Assembly: GCF_036017915.1 (NCBI RefSeq)
Contig: NZ_CP107929.1
Coordinates: forward strand, 5,770,001-5,834,000
Source of the DNA: Micromonospora sp. NBC_00421
GTDB taxonomy: Bacteria > Actinomycetota > Actinomycetes > Mycobacteriales > Micromonosporaceae
Length of the DNA stretch: 64,000 nt
Direction of reading: 5' to 3'
A program made the translations under genes and the position numbers. Shown piece after piece: positions 51,056 to 61,635 of the stretch (position 1 is the stretch's first letter; each line of letters begins with the position of its first letter). Below the pieces are notes generated by a model, which saw nothing but the letters and a program-made list of their open reading frames with translations, had not been told where the DNA came from and did not search any database.

Positions 51056-53002
51056 TCAGATGTCGAGGAACCGCACGTCCTTGGCGTTGCGCTGGATGAA
51101 CGAGCGGCGGGCCTCGACGTCCTCGCCCATCAGCACGCTGAACAGCTCGTCGGCGGTGGCGGCGTCGTCGAGGGTGACCTGACGCAGCGTCCGGGTGGCC
51201 GGGTTCATCGTGGTCTCCCACAGCTCGGGATAGTTCATCTCGCCCAGACCCTTGAACCGCTGGATGTCGTCCGGCTTGGCGTTGGGCTTCTTCTGCTGGC
51301 GCAGCGCGATCAGCCCGTCGCGCTCCCGGTCGGAGTACGCGTACTGGGCGTCGTCACCCTTCTTGTTCCACTTGATCTTGTAGAGCGGCGGGGCGGCCAG
51401 GTAGACGTGGCCCAACTCGACAAGCGGTCGCATGAAGCGGAACAGCAGGGTGAGCAGGAGCGTCTGGATGTGCTGGCCATCGACGTCGGCGTCGGCCATC
51501 AGCACCACCTTGTGGTACCGCAGCTTCTCCATGTCGAAGTCGTCGTGGATGCCGGTGCCCAGCGCGGTGATCAGCGCCTGGACCTCGTTGTTCTTGAGTA
51601 CCCGGTCGATCCGGGCCTTCTCCACGTTGAGGATCTTGCCGCGGATCGGCAGGATCGCCTGGGTACGCGGGTCGCGACCCTGCTTGGCCGAGCCGCCTGC
51701 CGAGTCGCCCTCGACGATGAAGACCTCGGACTCGCGCGGGTCGGTGGACTGGCAGTCGGCCAGCTTGCCCGGCATCGAGCCGGACTCCAGCAGCGACTTG
51801 CGGCGGGCCAGCTTGCGCGCCTGCTGGGCGGCGATCCGGGCGCGGGCCGCCTGGGACGCCTTCTGGATGATCGTCTTGGCCTCGGCCGGGTTGCGGTCGA
51901 ACCAGTCGACCAGCCGGTCGTTGCAGACCCGCTGCACGAAGCTCTTCACCGGGGTGTTGCCCAGCTTGGTCTTGGTCTGGCCCTCGAACTGCGGATTGGC
52001 CAGCTTGACCGAGATGATCGCGGCCAGGCCCTCGCGGATGTCCTCGCCGGAGAGCTTCTCGTCGCCCTTGAGCAGCTTCTTGTCCGCGCCGTAGCGGTTG
52101 ACCACACTGGTCAGCGCGGCCCGGAAGCCCTCCTCGTGGGTGCCGCCCTCGTGCGTGTTGATCGTGTTGGCGAAGGTGTAGACCGACTCGCCGTACGACT
52201 CGTTCCACTGCATGGCGATCTCGACCGACATGCCTTCTTCTTCGGCGGCGAACTCGACGACCGTCTTGTGCATCGGGTTCTTCGAGGCGTTGAGGTGCCT
52301 GACGAAGTCGGCGATGCCGCCCTCGTAGTAGAAGGTGACCTCGCGGGGCTTGCCCTCCTCGCCCTCGGCGACCCGCTCGTCGAGCAGGTGGATGGAGAGC
52401 GCCCGGTTGAGGAAGGCCATCTCCTGGAGGCGGCGGTAGATGGTCTGGAAGTCGAAGTCGGTCGTCTCGAAGACGTCCGGGTCCGGCCAGAAGGAGACCG
52501 CCGAACCGGTGCGGTCGGTGGTCTCGCCCTTCTCCAGCGGGTCGGGCTTGGAGTTGTGGTACTGCTGCCGCCAGACGAAACCGGACTTGTGGATCTCGAC
52601 GGCCATCCGGGTGGAGAGGGCGTTCACCACTGAGACGCCGACGCCGTGCAGACCGCCGGAGACCGCGTACGCCTTGCCGTCGAACTTGCCGCCCGCGTGC
52701 AGCACGGTCAGCGCGACCTCGACACCCGGCTTCTTGAGCTTCGGGTGCAGGTCGACCGGGAAGCCACGGCCGTTGTCGGTGACCCGGACCCCGCCGTCGG
52801 CGAGCAGCACCACGTCGATGGTGTCGCAGTAGCCGGCGAGCGCCTCGTCCACGGCGTTGTCCACGACCTCCCACACGAGGTGGTGCAGACCGCGCTCGCC
52901 GGTCGACCCGATGTACATGCCGGGCCGCTTGCGGACCGCCTCCAGCCCTTCGAGGACGGTGATCGACTCTGCGCCGTACTCCTGCTTGTCCTGCGCTGCC
53001 AC
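51056..53002 (-). CDS. gyrB: DNA gyrase subunit B
   Basis: 648 aa from GTG, with GAGAAAG about 10 nt upstream. ATPase domain with [33 protein letters not shown] and [11 protein letters not shown]; the TOPRIM domain has [29 protein letters not shown] and [10 protein letters not shown]; the C-terminus is [13 protein letters not shown] and [19 protein letters not shown]. It supplies ATP hydrolysis for negative supercoiling with GyrA. The length is about that of other high-GC actinobacterial GyrB proteins. Confidence 0.97.
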   Translation of the reverse strand: MAAQDKQEYGAESITVLEGLEAVRKRPGMYIGSTGERGLHHLVWEVVDNAVDEALAGYCDTIDVVLLADGGVRVTDNGRGFPVDLHPKLKKPGVEVALTVLHAGGKFDGKAYAVSGGLHGVGVSVVNALSTRMAVEIHKSGFVWRQQYHNSKPDPLEKGETTDRTGSAVSFWPDPDVFETTDFDFQTIYRRLQEMAFLNRALSIHLLDERVAEGEEGKPREVTFYYEGGIADFVRHLNASKNPMHKTVVEFAAEEEGMSVEIAMQWNESYGESVYTFANTINTHEGGTHEEGFRAALTSVVNRYGADKKLLKGDEKLSGEDIREGLAAIISVKLANPQFEGQTKTKLGNTPVKSFVQRVCNDRLVDWFDRNPAEAKTIIQKASQAARARIAAQQARKLARRKSLLESGSMPGKLADCQSTDPRESEVFIVEGDSAGGSAKQGRDPRTQAILPIRGKILNVEKARIDRVLKNNEVQALITALGTGIHDDFDMEKLRYHKVVLMADADVDGQHIQTLLLTLLFRFMRPLVELGHVYLAAPPLYKIKWNKKGDDAQYAYSDRERDGLIALRQQKKPNAKPDDIQRFKGLGEMNYPELWETTMNPATRTLRQVTLDDAATADELFSVLMGEDVEARRSFIQRNAKDVRFLDI

Positions 53003-53531
53003 CCTCGGCCACTTTCTCGCACCATCCGCACCAGGGCGCGGGGGCGCGGGTTCGGCGGACAGGACACGACGTCGGCGCGCCCGGGCGGCGCGCCCGGAGG
53101 GCGGTCGCGGATCGTGCGCGCCGGTCGCCGCGGTTGCCCGCGGATCGCGATCGGCCAGACCCGACCCGGGACGTTGATCAAGGGCCGGTGAAGGCCCCTG
53201 TCCGTCGCACCGCGTCAGGTCGTCGTCTCGGGTCCAATCTTACTGTGCGCACACGACAGAACCGCCACTCGGCACCCCTTGAAGGCGGCTCAGACCCCCG
53301 TAGCGGGCCGAATCTCGCTGTCCGCTACTCCCCCTACACGCCCGGGTCCGCCTTCCGTGCCCGCCGCCACTGCGATCGGCCGGGTCGGCGGGCGGACGGG
53401 GGTCGCGCCCGGAGGCGGTCGTACCGTAGCTTTGCGGCGCGCGGCAGAGCTGCCCGTCTTGATCTTTTCCACCCGTTACCGGGACGATGGACCCGAACGA
53501 CCCGACACGTGCTCTCGAGAGGTGACACCAG
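53003..53531. other. Divergent intergenic region upstream of gyrB
   Basis: 529 nt with no credible gene; short open frames here are Arg/Pro-rich. A TAAGAT hexamer on the minus strand (plus-strand 53237-53242) is the best -10-like match for a gyrB promoter, giving a leader of about 230 nt. GAGAGGTGAC before 53532 is the ribosome site of the divergent gene. Confidence 0.4.
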
Positions 53532-54116
53532 ATGGGGCTGGACAATGTCGCGGTGCACTGGCCGCGGACCGGCCGCTTCTACGACCCGGTCGCGCCGGCC
53601 GAGTTCGTCGACTTCGGCGAGATCGTCGACATCCCGCGGATCTCCGCGCCGACCGCCGCGCTCGCCGAGCACATCGCCAAGACCGGCACGGTCCGGGCCA
53701 CCGCGTACACCGAGCTGGTCGACCTGATCCTCGGCCTGGAGAATGTGCTCTACGCCACCGACGCCGCCGCCGAGGACGAGGACCCGGTGATCGACCCGGA
53801 CGGGTGCGCCTGGATCGCCGGCGGGGTGGAGAAGTTCGTCGCCCAGCACCGGCCGCACGGCGAGGTGGTGACCTTCGAGTCGGTCAGCGATGTGCTCCGC
53901 GCGCTGCTCGGCGACGGCCGCCTCGCCGAACAGCAGTTGCGTTGGCTGGGTAGCCGGCTCGACCGGTTGCGCGACGAGAACGGCGACCCGCCGCAGTGGG
54001 ACTTCACCTGTGCCGAGCTGGGCGTGCTGGCCGCGTTCTACCGGCGCTGCGCCGACCGGGGCTTCGCCGTCTACGCCGACGCCGAGCCCGGTCGCCGACC
54101 CGGCCCGCAGCCATGA
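53532..54116 (+). CDS. Hypothetical protein near gyrB
   Basis: 194 aa from ATG with a GAGAGGTGA ribosome site. Soluble, mixed alpha/beta: RFYDPVAPAEFVDFGEIVDIPR, TELVDLILGLENVLYATDAA, VVTFESVSDVLRALLG and the C-terminal WDFTCAELGVLAAFYRRCADRGFAVYAD. No cofactor motif is seen. I do not recognise a named family. Its 3' end faces the OhrR-like gene with only 19 nt between stops. Confidence 0.75.
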   Translation: MGLDNVAVHWPRTGRFYDPVAPAEFVDFGEIVDIPRISAPTAALAEHIAKTGTVRATAYTELVDLILGLENVLYATDAAAEDEDPVIDPDGCAWIAGGVEKFVAQHRPHGEVVTFESVSDVLRALLGDGRLAEQQLRWLGSRLDRLRDENGDPPQWDFTCAELGVLAAFYRRCADRGFAVYADAEPGRRPGPQP

Positions 54117-54135
54117 CAGTCGGCCGCAGCGGCGG

Positions 54136-54627
54136 CTAGCTCTCCGGCGTCAGGGTCGCCCCGGCGGGAGGGCTGGCCACGACCGCGCCGCTGGCGGCGG
54201 CGATCACCCGGGTCAGCGCCCCGTGCAGGTCGCGTAGCTCGGACAGCGGCAGCCCGAGCCGCGCGACGACCGCCTGCGGGATCTGCTCGGCGCGGTCCCG
54301 CAGGGCCCGGCCGCTCCCGGTGAGCGAGACGGCCAGGCTGCGTTCGTCGGCCGGGTCTCGCCCGCGGCGGAGATAGCCGGCCGCCTCCAGGCGCTTGAGC
54401 AGCGGCGACAGGGTGCCGGGATCGAGTTGGAGCAGCCGGCTCAGCTCGCGGACCGACAGCGGCGCGTGCTGCCAGAGCGCCAGCATGACCAGGTACTGCG
54501 GATGGGTCAGCCCCATCGGTTCCAGCAGCGGCCGGTAGACCGCGACCACGCCGCGCGCGGCGACGGAGAGCGCGAAGCAGACCTGCTCCTCCAACGCCAA
54601 CGGATCCCCGTCGGGCTGAGCGCCCAC
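54136..54627 (-). CDS. OhrR-like MarR regulator (peroxide sensor type)
   Basis: 163 aa from GTG with AGGAGG 7 nt upstream. The N-terminal QVCFALSVAARGVVAVYRPL with C17 followed by GLTHPQYLVMLALW is the OhrR pattern, in which the N-terminal cysteine senses organic hydroperoxides. The winged helix is LSVRELSRLLQLDPGTLSPLLKRLEAAGYLRRGRDPADERS. Its known partner gene ohr is not in the window; the divergent gene is a small charged protein. The operator lies in the shared gap. Confidence 0.87.
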   Translation of the reverse strand: MGAQPDGDPLALEEQVCFALSVAARGVVAVYRPLLEPMGLTHPQYLVMLALWQHAPLSVRELSRLLQLDPGTLSPLLKRLEAAGYLRRGRDPADERSLAVSLTGSGRALRDRAEQIPQAVVARLGLPLSELRDLHGALTRVIAAASGAVVASPPAGATLTPES

Positions 54628-54658
54628 CTCTGCACCTCCTCGTCGTCATTGCGATCGT

Positions 54659-54699
54659 ACCAATGATTGGTGTACCAATGGTTTGCACACCAATCATTG
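54659..54699. promoter_or_regulatory. Operator for the OhrR-like regulator
   Basis: ACCAATGATTGGT (54659-54671) is a perfect palindrome. The 12-bp CAATGATTGGTG (54661-54672) recurs inverted as CACCAATCATTG (54688-54699), and a further ACCAATGG half-site lies at 54674-54681. Overlapping palindromes of this sort in a divergent gap are typical of MarR/OhrR autoregulation. Confidence 0.7.
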
Positions 54700-54716
54700 A
54701 CGAGAGGTCGGAGCCG

Positions 54717-54944
54717 ATGAGCGAGGAGAAGCCGGCGGCGAAGGCCCCCGGCGAGGGCGGTCGGCTCCTGGCCTGGGCCTTCAAGAACCTGGCCGGCCCG
54801 CCGGAGGTGCAGGGTGCGGTGCAGGGCGGCTCCCGGCAGGCCCGGGACGCCTGGAAGCAGGACCTGGAGCGACGCAAGCAGTGGAGCCGCGAGCAGCGGG
54901 AACGCAAACGTGCCGAGCGGGAGGCCCGGCGCACGCAACAGTGA
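54717..54944 (+). CDS. Small charged hypothetical protein
   Basis: 75 aa from ATG (MSEEKPAAKAPGEGG...). Residues 15-40 are mildly amphipathic (LLAWAFKNLAGPPEVQGAV) and residues 50-75 are almost all Arg/Lys/Glu/Gln, a likely charged single alpha-helix. It is divergent from the OhrR-like gene and probably under its control. The 3' end lies 3 nt from the stop of the convergent DUF721 gene. No family recognised. Confidence 0.65.
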   Translation: MSEEKPAAKAPGEGGRLLAWAFKNLAGPPEVQGAVQGGSRQARDAWKQDLERRKQWSREQRERKRAEREARRTQQ

Positions 54945-54947
54945 CCG

Positions 54948-55718
54948 TCAGCCGTAGGTGTCGCGCGGCCCCCGACCCCGCACCCGACGCGGCCCGCGCG
55001 ACCACGACGGCGCCGCCGGCCCGTGGATGTGCAGCTTGCGGACCACGTTGTGGCCGACCTCCCCGGCGATCCGCTTCAGCAACGAGCCGGCTAGCAGCCG
55101 CAACTGGGTGGCCCACGCGGTCGACCGGGCCTCCACGGTCAACTCGCCGTCCTCCAGCTTGACCGGCCGGCTGTGCTGGGCGATCTCCGCCCCGACGACC
55201 TTCTCCCAGGCACCGAAGACGGTCGCCTCGGCCGCCGGCTGCTGCCAGCCGCGGGCCTTCATCAGCCGCTCCAGCACCGCACCCAACGGCTGCGGGTCAC
55301 GCGGGTCCGGCCCCGGCCCGGAGTAGCCACGCAGCCGCCGCCCGCCACCGTCGGCCGCACCGGTGACCCCTGGTCGGCGGTTACGCGACGCCGACTCCCG
55401 TCGGGCCTTCGCCGCGTCCAGCACAGCTCGCGCCAGCTGCGGGCCACTCGCCCCCGCCGTGCCGTCCCCGGCCCCTTCCGGGCCGGTCGCCGCGCCGTCG
55501 CCGCCCGCTCCGGACGGCCCGCTTCCGGTCGCCGGACCGCCGACCCCACTACCGGGCGCGGCGTCCGCACCGGTGCCGGCCGGTCGGGCCCGCGCACCGT
55601 CCGCGCCCCCGCCGCCTCCCCCGGGGGTACGCGCACCGCGTGCCCCGCCCGAGGAGGAGCGACTCGGGCCACCCGTCCGGCCCGGGGGTGCGACGGGGCG
55701 CTCCGGCTCAGTCGACAC
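54948..55718 (-). CDS. DUF721 protein (DciA-like helicase operator)
   Basis: 256 aa from GTG that overlaps the recF stop by 11 nt. Residues 1-150 are low complexity Gly/Pro/Ala. The DUF721 domain is at about 160-240: [33 protein letters not shown], then [35 protein letters not shown]. DciA proteins (mycobacterial Rv0004 position) interact with the replicative helicase DnaB and are needed for helicase function at the origin in bacteria without DnaC/DnaI. Gene order dnaN-gnd-recF-DUF721-gyrB supports that role here. Confidence 0.9.
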   Translation of the reverse strand: MSTEPERPVAPPGRTGGPSRSSSGGARGARTPGGGGGGADGARARPAGTGADAAPGSGVGGPATGSGPSGAGGDGAATGPEGAGDGTAGASGPQLARAVLDAAKARRESASRNRRPGVTGAADGGGRRLRGYSGPGPDPRDPQPLGAVLERLMKARGWQQPAAEATVFGAWEKVVGAEIAQHSRPVKLEDGELTVEARSTAWATQLRLLAGSLLKRIAGEVGHNVVRKLHIHGPAAPSWSRGPRRVRGRGPRDTYG

Positions 55719-56841
55719 GTCGGACCGTCCCGTCGCCCACCGCGTACCGGGCACCCCGCAGGGCCACCGGGACGTCGTCGTCCACCGCACAGGTCACCAG
55801 CAGCTGACCGGCCCCGCCCACCAACTCGGCAAGCCGTTCCCGACGACCCGCGTCCAGCTCGGCGAAGACGTCGTCGAGCACCAGGACCGGTTCGATCCCG
55901 TCGGCGCGCAGCAGGTCGTACCCGGCCAGCCGCAGGGCCAGCGCGTACGACCAGGACTCGCCGTGGCTGGCGTACCCCTTGGCGGGTAGCGGGCCGAGGG
56001 TGAGCACGAGGTCGTCGCGGTGCGGCCCGACCAGGGTAGTGCCCCGCTCGATCTCGGCCGACCGGGACTCGGCCAGGGCGCCGGTCAACGCCTCGGCCAG
56101 CACCGCCCGGTCGGTGGTCGGCCCGGTCAACTCCACCGACGGCCGGTACGCGATCCCGGCCGTTCCCTCGCCCGCCGCCACCGCGTCGTACGCCTTCGCC
56201 ACGTGCGGGGTGAGCGCGGCGACCAGTTCCAGCCGGCCGGCCAACAGCTCGGCACCGTGCTGCGCCAGGTGGGCGTCCCAGACCGCCAGGGTGGACAGGT
56301 CCCCGCCCCGCGACCCGCCCGTCTTGCGGGCCAGGTACGCCGTCCGCAGCAGGGCGTTGCGCTGCTTGACCACCCGTTCGTAGTCGGCGCGCACCCCGGC
56401 GTACCGGGGCTGCCGGAGCACGAGCAGGTCGTCGAGGTAGCGACGGCGTTCGGCCGGGTCGCCCCGGACGAGTTCGAGGTCCTCCGGGGCGAAGAGCACC
56501 AGCCGCAGCGCGCCGATCACGTCCCGGGCACGACGGGCCGGGGAACGCCCCAGCCGGGCCCGGTTGGCCTTGCCGGGGACGATCTCCAGCTCGATCAGGA
56601 GTTCCCGGCCGTCGTGCACCACCGCACAGCGGATCACCGCCGAGGTGGCGCCCAGCCGGACCAGCGGGGCGTCGGTGGCGACCCGGTGCGAGTCCAGGGT
56701 CGCCACGTAGCCCAGCGCCTCGGCGAGGTTGGTCTTGCCGACGCCGTTGGCCCCGGTCAGGACGTTCGGCCCCGGCTCCAGGTCGACGCCGACCCGCTCG
56801 TACGAGCGGAAGTCGACCAGTTCGAGCCGGCGGACGTACAC
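55708..56841 (-). CDS. recF: DNA replication and repair protein RecF
   Basis: 377 aa from GTG. Walker A GANGVGKT is at 30-37, preceded by [22 protein letters not shown] RecF linker SFxYALALRL-like segment ([18 protein letters not shown]) and Walker B-type [18 protein letters not shown] are near 305-325. RecF loads RecA at ssDNA gaps together with RecO and RecR. It follows gnd after 16 nt and overlaps the DUF721 gene. Confidence 0.96.
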   Translation of the reverse strand: MYVRRLELVDFRSYERVGVDLEPGPNVLTGANGVGKTNLAEALGYVATLDSHRVATDAPLVRLGATSAVIRCAVVHDGRELLIELEIVPGKANRARLGRSPARRARDVIGALRLVLFAPEDLELVRGDPAERRRYLDDLLVLRQPRYAGVRADYERVVKQRNALLRTAYLARKTGGSRGGDLSTLAVWDAHLAQHGAELLAGRLELVAALTPHVAKAYDAVAAGEGTAGIAYRPSVELTGPTTDRAVLAEALTGALAESRSAEIERGTTLVGPHRDDLVLTLGPLPAKGYASHGESWSYALALRLAGYDLLRADGIEPVLVLDDVFAELDAGRRERLAELVGGAGQLLVTCAVDDDVPVALRGARYAVGDGTVRRVD

Positions 56842-56857
56842 AGCCTGTGGACGCCGC

Positions 56858-57730
56858 TCAGCGCTTGTGCACGGCGTGCCCGCCGAACTGCTGGCGCAGC
56901 GCGGCGACCGCCTTCATCGCGGGTGAGTCGTCCTGCCGGGAGGAGAAGCGGGCGAACAGGGCGGCGGTGATGACGTTGAGCGGGACGGCCAGCCGGATCG
57001 CCTCGTCGACAGTCCAGCGCCCCTCGCCGGTGTCGTCGGTGTAACCGGTCAGCGTGGCCAGCGCCGGGTCCTCGTCCAGCGCCCGGTCCAGCAGGTCGAG
57101 CAGCCAGGACTGGACGACCGTCCCCTCCCGCCAGGACTTGATGATCCCGGGCACGTTCGTCACCATCTCGGCGGCGGACAACAGCTCGAAGCCCTCGGCG
57201 TAGGCGTGCATCAGGCCGTACTCGATGCCGTTGTGCACCATCTTGGCGTAGTGGCCGGCACCGACCGGGCCGGCGTGCACGAAGCCGTGGTCCCCGGCCG
57301 GCTTCAACGCCTCGAAGATCGGCATCAGGTGGTCGACGTGTTCCTGCGCGCCGCCGACCATCAGGGCGTAGCCGTTCACGTTGCCCCACACCCCACCGGA
57401 GACGCCGACGTCGACGTAGCCGATGCCCTGTGCGGCGAGGCGTTCGGCCCGGGGTGCGTCGTCGCTGAACCGCGAGTTGCCGCCGTCGATGATGATGTCG
57501 CCCTCGCCCAGCACCTCGGCGAGCGCGTCGATGGTCGTGTCGGTGACGGCGGCGGGCACCATCACCCAGACCGCCCGGGGTGACTCCAGCTTGTCGGCCA
57601 GTTCGGCGAGGCTCGCGACGTCACTGCGGTCGGCGTTGCGGTCGTAGCCGACCACTTCCTGCCCGGCGGCGCGCAACCGCTCGCGCATGTTGCCGCCCAT
57701 CCGGCCGAGTCCTACCAGGCCGAGCTGCAT
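56858..57730 (-). CDS. gnd: 6-phosphogluconate dehydrogenase (decarboxylating, short type)
   Basis: 290 aa from ATG with GGAGG upstream. The NAD(P) motif [12 protein letters not shown] is at the N-terminus, then [14 protein letters not shown]. The catalytic-region blocks are [21 protein letters not shown] and [27 protein letters not shown], whose Lys and Asn are conserved. This is the ~300-aa GndA/YqeC-like form, not the 470-aa dimer. It makes ribulose-5-phosphate in the pentose phosphate pathway. Its position between dnaN and recF is typical of actinomycetes. Confidence 0.95.
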   Translation of the reverse strand: MQLGLVGLGRMGGNMRERLRAAGQEVVGYDRNADRSDVASLAELADKLESPRAVWVMVPAAVTDTTIDALAEVLGEGDIIIDGGNSRFSDDAPRAERLAAQGIGYVDVGVSGGVWGNVNGYALMVGGAQEHVDHLMPIFEALKPAGDHGFVHAGPVGAGHYAKMVHNGIEYGLMHAYAEGFELLSAAEMVTNVPGIIKSWREGTVVQSWLLDLLDRALDEDPALATLTGYTDDTGEGRWTVDEAIRLAVPLNVITAALFARFSSRQDDSPAMKAVAALRQQFGGHAVHKR

Positions 57731-57771
57731 CTGCCCCTACCTCCGTGCGTCTGGGTGGTGCCGGTGCGCGA

Positions 57772-58905
57772 TCAGCGGGAGACGCGGATCGGCATGATGA
57801 GGTACCGGTACCCGGAGATGACCTCGCCATCCTCGCCTGCGGGAGAAATCACCGCCGGCTTGAAGGCGTCCACGAAGCGCAGCAGTGCGTACTGGGCCCC
57901 CAGGTTGGCCAGGCCGTCGATCAGGTACTGCGGGTTGAAGCCGATGGTCAGCGGCTCGCCGGTGAAGGTGGCCTCCATCGCCTCGCTGGCTCGGGCCTCC
58001 TCGGTGCCGCCGGCCTCGACGACCAGGCCGTCGGAGCTGAAGCTGAGCAGCACCGGGGTGGTCCGCTCGGCGACCAGGGCGACCCGCTTGACCACCTCGA
58101 TCAGGGTACTCACCGGGACCCGTGCCTCGGCGTTGCTGGTGGCCGGGAAGAGCGAGCGGACCGGCGGGTAGTTGGCCCCGTCGAGCAGCCGGCTGGTGGT
58201 CCGGCGGGTGCCACCGGAGAAGCCGATCATGCCTTCACCGGCGCCACCCTGCGACAGCGCCATGGTCACCTGGCCGCCGAGCGGGCCGAGCGCCTTCGCG
58301 GTGTCGTTCAGGGTGCGGGCGGGCACCAGGGCGTTGATGCTGATCTCCGGGTCGTCCGGGGTCCAGTCCATCTCGCGCAGGGCGAGCCGGTAGCGGTCGG
58401 TGGCGAGCATCGCCAGGGTGCCACCGGAGAGTTCCAGCCGGACGCCGGTCATCATCGGCAGCGTCTCGTCCCGGCCGGCGGCGATGGCCACCTGGGCGAC
58501 GGCGGCGGCGAAGGCGGCGGCCTCGACGGTGCCGGCGCTCTCCGGCATCTCCGGCAGGGCGGGATAGTCCTCCACCGGCATGGTCGGCAGGGTGAATCGG
58601 GCGCTGCCGCAGACCAGTTCCAGATGGGCGCCGACCGCGGCGATGTCCACCGGCTTGGCCGGCAGTGCCTTGGTGATCTCGGCGAGCAGCCGACCGGAGA
58701 CCAGGGCGGCGCCGTCGGCGTCCCCCTGCACCTCGACGGACACCTGGCTGGAGACCTCGTAGTCGAAGCCGGAGACCTGGAGATTGCCGTCGGTGACCCG
58801 CAGCATCACCCCGGCGAGCACCGGCACGGACGGCCGGCTGGGCAGGCTCTTCGCGGTCCAGGCCACTGCTTCGGCGAGCGCGTCGCGCTCCACTCGGAAC
58901 TTCAT
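57772..58905 (-). CDS. dnaN: DNA polymerase III beta sliding clamp
   Basis: 377 aa from ATG with GGAGG 5 nt upstream (MKFRVERDALAEAVAW). Three clamp domains are visible in order: about 1-125, 130-255 (YPALPEMPESAGTVEAAAF, MMTGVRLELSGGTLAMLATDRYRLAL) and 258-377 (RLLDGANYPPVRSLFP, ending YRYLIMPIRVSR). It forms the ring that tethers polymerase III to DNA. It lies between gnd and oriC. Confidence 0.97.
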   Translation of the reverse strand: MKFRVERDALAEAVAWTAKSLPSRPSVPVLAGVMLRVTDGNLQVSGFDYEVSSQVSVEVQGDADGAALVSGRLLAEITKALPAKPVDIAAVGAHLELVCGSARFTLPTMPVEDYPALPEMPESAGTVEAAAFAAAVAQVAIAAGRDETLPMMTGVRLELSGGTLAMLATDRYRLALREMDWTPDDPEISINALVPARTLNDTAKALGPLGGQVTMALSQGGAGEGMIGFSGGTRRTTSRLLDGANYPPVRSLFPATSNAEARVPVSTLIEVVKRVALVAERTTPVLLSFSSDGLVVEAGGTEEARASEAMEATFTGEPLTIGFNPQYLIDGLANLGAQYALLRFVDAFKPAVISPAGEDGEVISGYRYLIMPIRVSR

Positions 58906-59096
58906 CAATGCCTCCGCGTCGACGTCAGCGACAACTCTCTCATGCCGACCGCTTCCCACCGTCCCGCCCGACCGTGCGGGTTCCCATCGCACCTTAGGGC
59001 GCGTGGGCATCGGCTGTGCGCCCGACCCCGTGGATCCCGGTGCCGGGGCGACTGCCGACGGCAGCGCCGGCAACGATCCACAGGAAGCCCAACGGT

Positions 59097-59560
59097 GATG
59101 ATTGGTTTTTGATTCTTCAGAAGAGATAACTCATCGTCTTCATCGCACCTGTGCAAACTGTGGGTAACTCGCGTCTTCGCAGCTCAGACACGTTATCCAC
59201 CGGTGGGTTAGCTGTGGAGAACCAGGGGGAAAACCCGGTCGGTGGTCCACAGGCACCCGGTGTCCCCACAGTTGTCCACCGTCGTCCACCGGTTATCCAC
59301 CGGTTATCCACCGGGTTTACCCCCAGCGCTGTGGACGACGGTGGCGGCCCGGACCGGCGTTGTCCCCAGAACCTTCAACAGGTTGCCCACAGGCCGACCG
59401 TCGGCTGTGGACGACGCGACGGTTGTGCACAGCCGTCCACAGCACTGTCCCCAGGGTTTATCCACAGTCTGTGGGTAACCGGTGTCGAACACAGCGTGGT
59501 TATCCACCGGTTGTGGAACAGGGGGTGTGGACAACCGGGTCGTCCTGTGGACAAACATGG
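59097..59560. other. oriC: Chromosomal origin of replication (oriC)
   Basis: The dnaN-dnaA gap. An AT-rich stretch at 59097-59148 (with GATTGGTTTTTGATTC) next to dnaN is the likely unwinding element. DnaA boxes follow from 59159 to 59554: TTATCCACA at 59458-59466; TTGTCCACA on the minus strand at 59526-59534 and 59546-59554; TTATCCACC at 59193, 59293, 59304 and 59500; TTGTCCACC at 59272; and variants at 59159, 59330, 59383, 59406, 59423, 59433, 59470 and 59512. Boxes occur in both orientations, as in other actinomycete origins. Confidence 0.95.
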
Positions 59561-59631
59561 CGTGGAAGTTCCACGATCCTGCCCCGTCGGCCCGGTGGAG
59601 GGACGCTTCCCCGGGGTCTCCCGGGCACGAA

Positions 59632-59662
59632 GACGCCCGGCCGAGGTGGTCGGCCGGGCGTC
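59632..59662 (-). terminator. dnaA terminator
   Basis: GACGCCCGGCCGA (59632-59644) pairs perfectly with TCGGCCGGGCGTC (59650-59662), 5-nt loop, 27 nt after the dnaA stop; it shields oriC from dnaA transcription. Confidence 0.8.
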
Positions 59663-59689
59663 GGTGGCGGAGCGGAAGTGGCGTACGTC

Positions 59690-61498
59690 TCAGGTGTTCT
59701 GCTTGATCCGGTTGGTCAGCTCGGCGATCTGGTTGTAGAGCGAGCGCCGTTCCGCCATCTGCTGACGGATCTTCCGGTCGGCGTGCATCACTGTGGTGTG
59801 GTCTCGACCGCCGAACGCCTGTCCGATCCGGGGCAGCGACAGGTCGGTCAGCTCGCGACACAGGTACATCGCCACCTGGCGGGCGTTGACCAGCACCCGG
59901 GAGCGTGAGTGCCCGCGCAGGTCCTCCAGGCTCACTCCGAAGTACTCCGAGGTGGAGACCATGATCTGGTCGGCGGTGATCTCCGGTCCGGTGCCGTCGG
60001 GGATGAAGTCCCGCAGCACCTCCTCGGCCAGCGACAGCTCGACGGTGGACCTGGTGAGGCTGGCGAAGGCGGTGACCCGGATCAGCGCCCCCTCCAGCTC
60101 CCGGATCGAGTTCGACACCCGGGAGGCGATGAACTCCAGCACGTCCGGCGGGGCGTAGAGCCGTTCCTGGGCCGCCTTCTTCTGCAGGATCGCGATCCGG
60201 GTCTCCAGGTCGGGCGGCTGGATGTCGGCGAGCAGACCCCACTCGAAGCGGGTCCGCAACCGGTCCTCCAGCGTCGCCAGCTGCTTCGGCGAGCGGTCGG
60301 ACGTGATCACGATCTGCTTGTTGGCGTTGTGCAGCGTGTTGAAGGTGTGGAAGAACTCCTCCTGGGTCCGCTCGCGGTTCTCCAGGAACTGGATGTCGTC
60401 GATCAACAGGATGTCGACGTCGCGGTAGCGGCGCTGGAACGCGCTGGTCTTGTCGTCCCGCAGCGAGTTGATGAAGTCGTTGGTGAACTCCTCGGTCGAG
60501 ACGTACCGGACCGAACGGGCGTTGCCGAGCGTCTGGGCGTAGTGCCCGATCGCGTGCAGCAGGTGCGTCTTGCCCAGCCCGGAACTGCCGTAGATGAACA
60601 GCGGGTTGTACGCCTTGGCCGGCGACTCGGCCACCGCGACGCTCGCCGCGTGGGCGAACCGGTTGGACGAGCCGATGACGAACGTCTCGAACATGTACTT
60701 CGGGTTGAGCCGGTTGCCGCTGCTCTCCGTACCGCCGGGGCGTCGGTCGCCGCCACCGGGGCGGTGGTCGACACCGGCCCGACCGGGGCCGCTGTCGGTG
60801 GCGCCGTCGCGGGACAGGCCGCGGGCACCCTGCTGATCACGCGGCGGTCGGCCCTGGTCCCGGTACGCGGGCTCGTAGCCGCGCAGGTCGGCGTCCGGCT
60901 CGGGGCGGTCGCGCTCCTCGAAACCGCGCCGCTCGGGGCCCGGTTGGTGCACCCGCATCGGTTCGGCGAAGCCGACGCCGAAGAGGGCGTCCTGGCCACC
61001 GTCCCGGCTGGCCGGGACCCGGGCCGGCCGCTGGCCGTCGTGTTCCGGTGGGCCGGCCTCGGGCTGACGGTCCCCGGACTGCTCCGGTGGGTCGGACTCC
61101 CGCTGGTAGGGCGGTGCCGGCTCGCCGTAGGCCGGTGGCCGGAATGCGGGGTAGTCGTCCAGGGGCGGGCCGGCCTCCCCCGGGGAGGGTTCCGGTCCGC
61201 TGCGGTAGACGGTGCCGGCCGGCCTGCCGGCGGCGTCCTCGGCGATCCGCACGGTGACCGCGACCTGTATCGGTCGGCCAAGTCGGCGGGTGAGCGCCTC
61301 GGTGATGGCCGGCCGCAGCCGCGACTCGATGACGTCCCGGGTGAAGGCGTCCGGTACGGAGAGCAACGCGGTGTCCTCGACGATCGCCCGCAACCGGGTC
61401 AGTCGGAGGTAGGCGCGCTGCTGGGCGGAGATGATCTCGTCGGCGAGTTCGTCCGTCGCCGCGGTCCACACCGCGGCAAGGTCGATCGTTCCGGCCAC
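59690..61498 (-). CDS. dnaA: Chromosomal replication initiator protein DnaA
   Basis: 602 aa if started at GTG 61498 ([11 protein letters not shown]), with GAGGGGG about 11 nt upstream. Domain I (1-100) is the oligomerisation domain. Domain II (about 105-265) is a long Pro/Gln/Gly/Asp-rich linker, typical of high-GC actinomycetes. The AAA+ domain III has [19 protein letters not shown] (Walker A), [21 protein letters not shown] (Walker B) and [22 protein letters not shown] (sensor/arginine finger). Domain IV carries the box-binding helix-turn-helix and the signature [20 protein letters not shown]. It binds the boxes of oriC and of its own leader. Confidence 0.97.
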   Translation of the reverse strand: MAGTIDLAAVWTAATDELADEIISAQQRAYLRLTRLRAIVEDTALLSVPDAFTRDVIESRLRPAITEALTRRLGRPIQVAVTVRIAEDAAGRPAGTVYRSGPEPSPGEAGPPLDDYPAFRPPAYGEPAPPYQRESDPPEQSGDRQPEAGPPEHDGQRPARVPASRDGGQDALFGVGFAEPMRVHQPGPERRGFEERDRPEPDADLRGYEPAYRDQGRPPRDQQGARGLSRDGATDSGPGRAGVDHRPGGGDRRPGGTESSGNRLNPKYMFETFVIGSSNRFAHAASVAVAESPAKAYNPLFIYGSSGLGKTHLLHAIGHYAQTLGNARSVRYVSTEEFTNDFINSLRDDKTSAFQRRYRDVDILLIDDIQFLENRERTQEEFFHTFNTLHNANKQIVITSDRSPKQLATLEDRLRTRFEWGLLADIQPPDLETRIAILQKKAAQERLYAPPDVLEFIASRVSNSIRELEGALIRVTAFASLTRSTVELSLAEEVLRDFIPDGTGPEITADQIMVSTSEYFGVSLEDLRGHSRSRVLVNARQVAMYLCRELTDLSLPRIGQAFGGRDHTTVMHADRKIRQQMAERRSLYNQIAELTNRIKQNT

Positions 61499-61626
61499 CG
61501 TCGTGCCACCCCCTCGCCTCTGCTCCCGGCCGCCGCTGTGGTCCAGCGGTCGTGCCGGGCCCGCCACCGCGTTCGAGCGGGTGGTACCCCTCACCCACGG
61601 ACGGCTGACCGGCCGGCATCCACAAG

Positions 61627-61635
61627 TTATCCACA
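61627..61635 (+). promoter_or_regulatory. DnaA box in the dnaA leader
   Basis: Perfect TTATCCACA, preceded by ATCCACAAG. In Streptomyces and mycobacteria boxes upstream of dnaA mediate autorepression; the same is likely here. Confidence 0.75.
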
